Below the pieces are notes generated by a model. It was not told the origin of the DNA. It did no database searches and saw only the letters and a list, made by a program, of their open reading frames with translations. A DNA stretch of 6,478 bases from contig JACRDZ010000170.1 in assembly GCA_016212735.1 (NCBI GenBank), positions 1 to 6,478 of the forward strand, given 5' to 3'. Below are positions 6,387-6,478 of this stretch, one piece after another; position 1 is the first letter of the stretch, and the number at the start of each line of letters is the position of its first letter. A program made the position numbers and the translations under genes. This stretch comes from Candidatus Firestoneibacteriota bacterium (GTDB lineage: Bacteria; JACRDZ01).

Positions 6387-6478
6387 GAAAGTTGAATTGA
6401 AAAAAACTGAATTCTGTAATATACTGAAGCGAAGTCATAAATTAGCATTTTTTCGGTGAGGATTGAGCATCGAGAGCA

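Noticed and set aside
1..6478. tRNA, rRNA, CRISPR array, toxin-antitoxin pair or defence system
   Set aside because: No direct-repeat array, no tRNA-like arms or CCA end, and no unexplained coding region of that type was seen on either strand.

Overview
This is a low-G+C window (roughly 30% by eye) from a Gram-negative bacterium. The main evidence is a minus-strand cluster for the LPS inner-core sugar KDO: kdsB (CMP-KDO synthetase), pyrG (CTP synthase), kdsA (KDO-8-phosphate synthase) and a KdsC-family HAD protein. KDO genes clustered with pyrG occur in several deep Gram-negative groups (deltaproteobacteria, chlamydiae, candidate phyla such as Omnitrophota). The low G+C, the transposase remnant with a DnaA-like domain and the PilO-like protein would fit an uncultured candidate-phylum lineage, but this placement is a weak inference.

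Layout. Positions 1-213 (minus) hold the C-terminal remnant of a transposase-type protein ending in a DnaA domain IV-like helix-turn-helix; its reading frame is cut by a stop inside a 9-bp-stem inverted repeat (209-238). Positions 239-389 are intergenic, with a good sigma70-type promoter (287-315) and a second inverted repeat (334-359) in the presumed leader of the next gene. Positions 390-971 (plus) encode a small membrane-anchored PilO-like protein. It converges, with one base between the stop codons, on a minus-strand response regulator-GAF-GGDEF gene (973-2394). Next comes the KDO block, transcribed right to left: kdsB (6324-5548), pyrG (5492-3816), kdsA (3835-3008, overlapping pyrG by 20 bp) and the KdsC-like gene (3001-2486, 6 bp after kdsA). 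Positions 6325-6478 hold the probable kdsB promoter and no recognisable gene.

How the genes work together. KdsA condenses PEP with arabinose-5-phosphate to KDO-8-P, a KdsC phosphatase should release KDO, PyrG makes CTP, and KdsB couples CTP and KDO into CMP-KDO for lipid A glycosylation. The most notable observation is that the KdsC-like protein keeps the family's length and C-terminal signature but has lost both catalytic aspartates of HAD motif I, the motif II Thr/Ser and most of the acidic motif IV. It looks like a pseudoenzyme, so the phosphatase step must be done elsewhere or this protein has another role. The diguanylate cyclase downstream has its own start signals and complete catalytic and inhibitory motifs; a regulatory tie to the envelope genes or to the PilO-like protein is only suggested by position.
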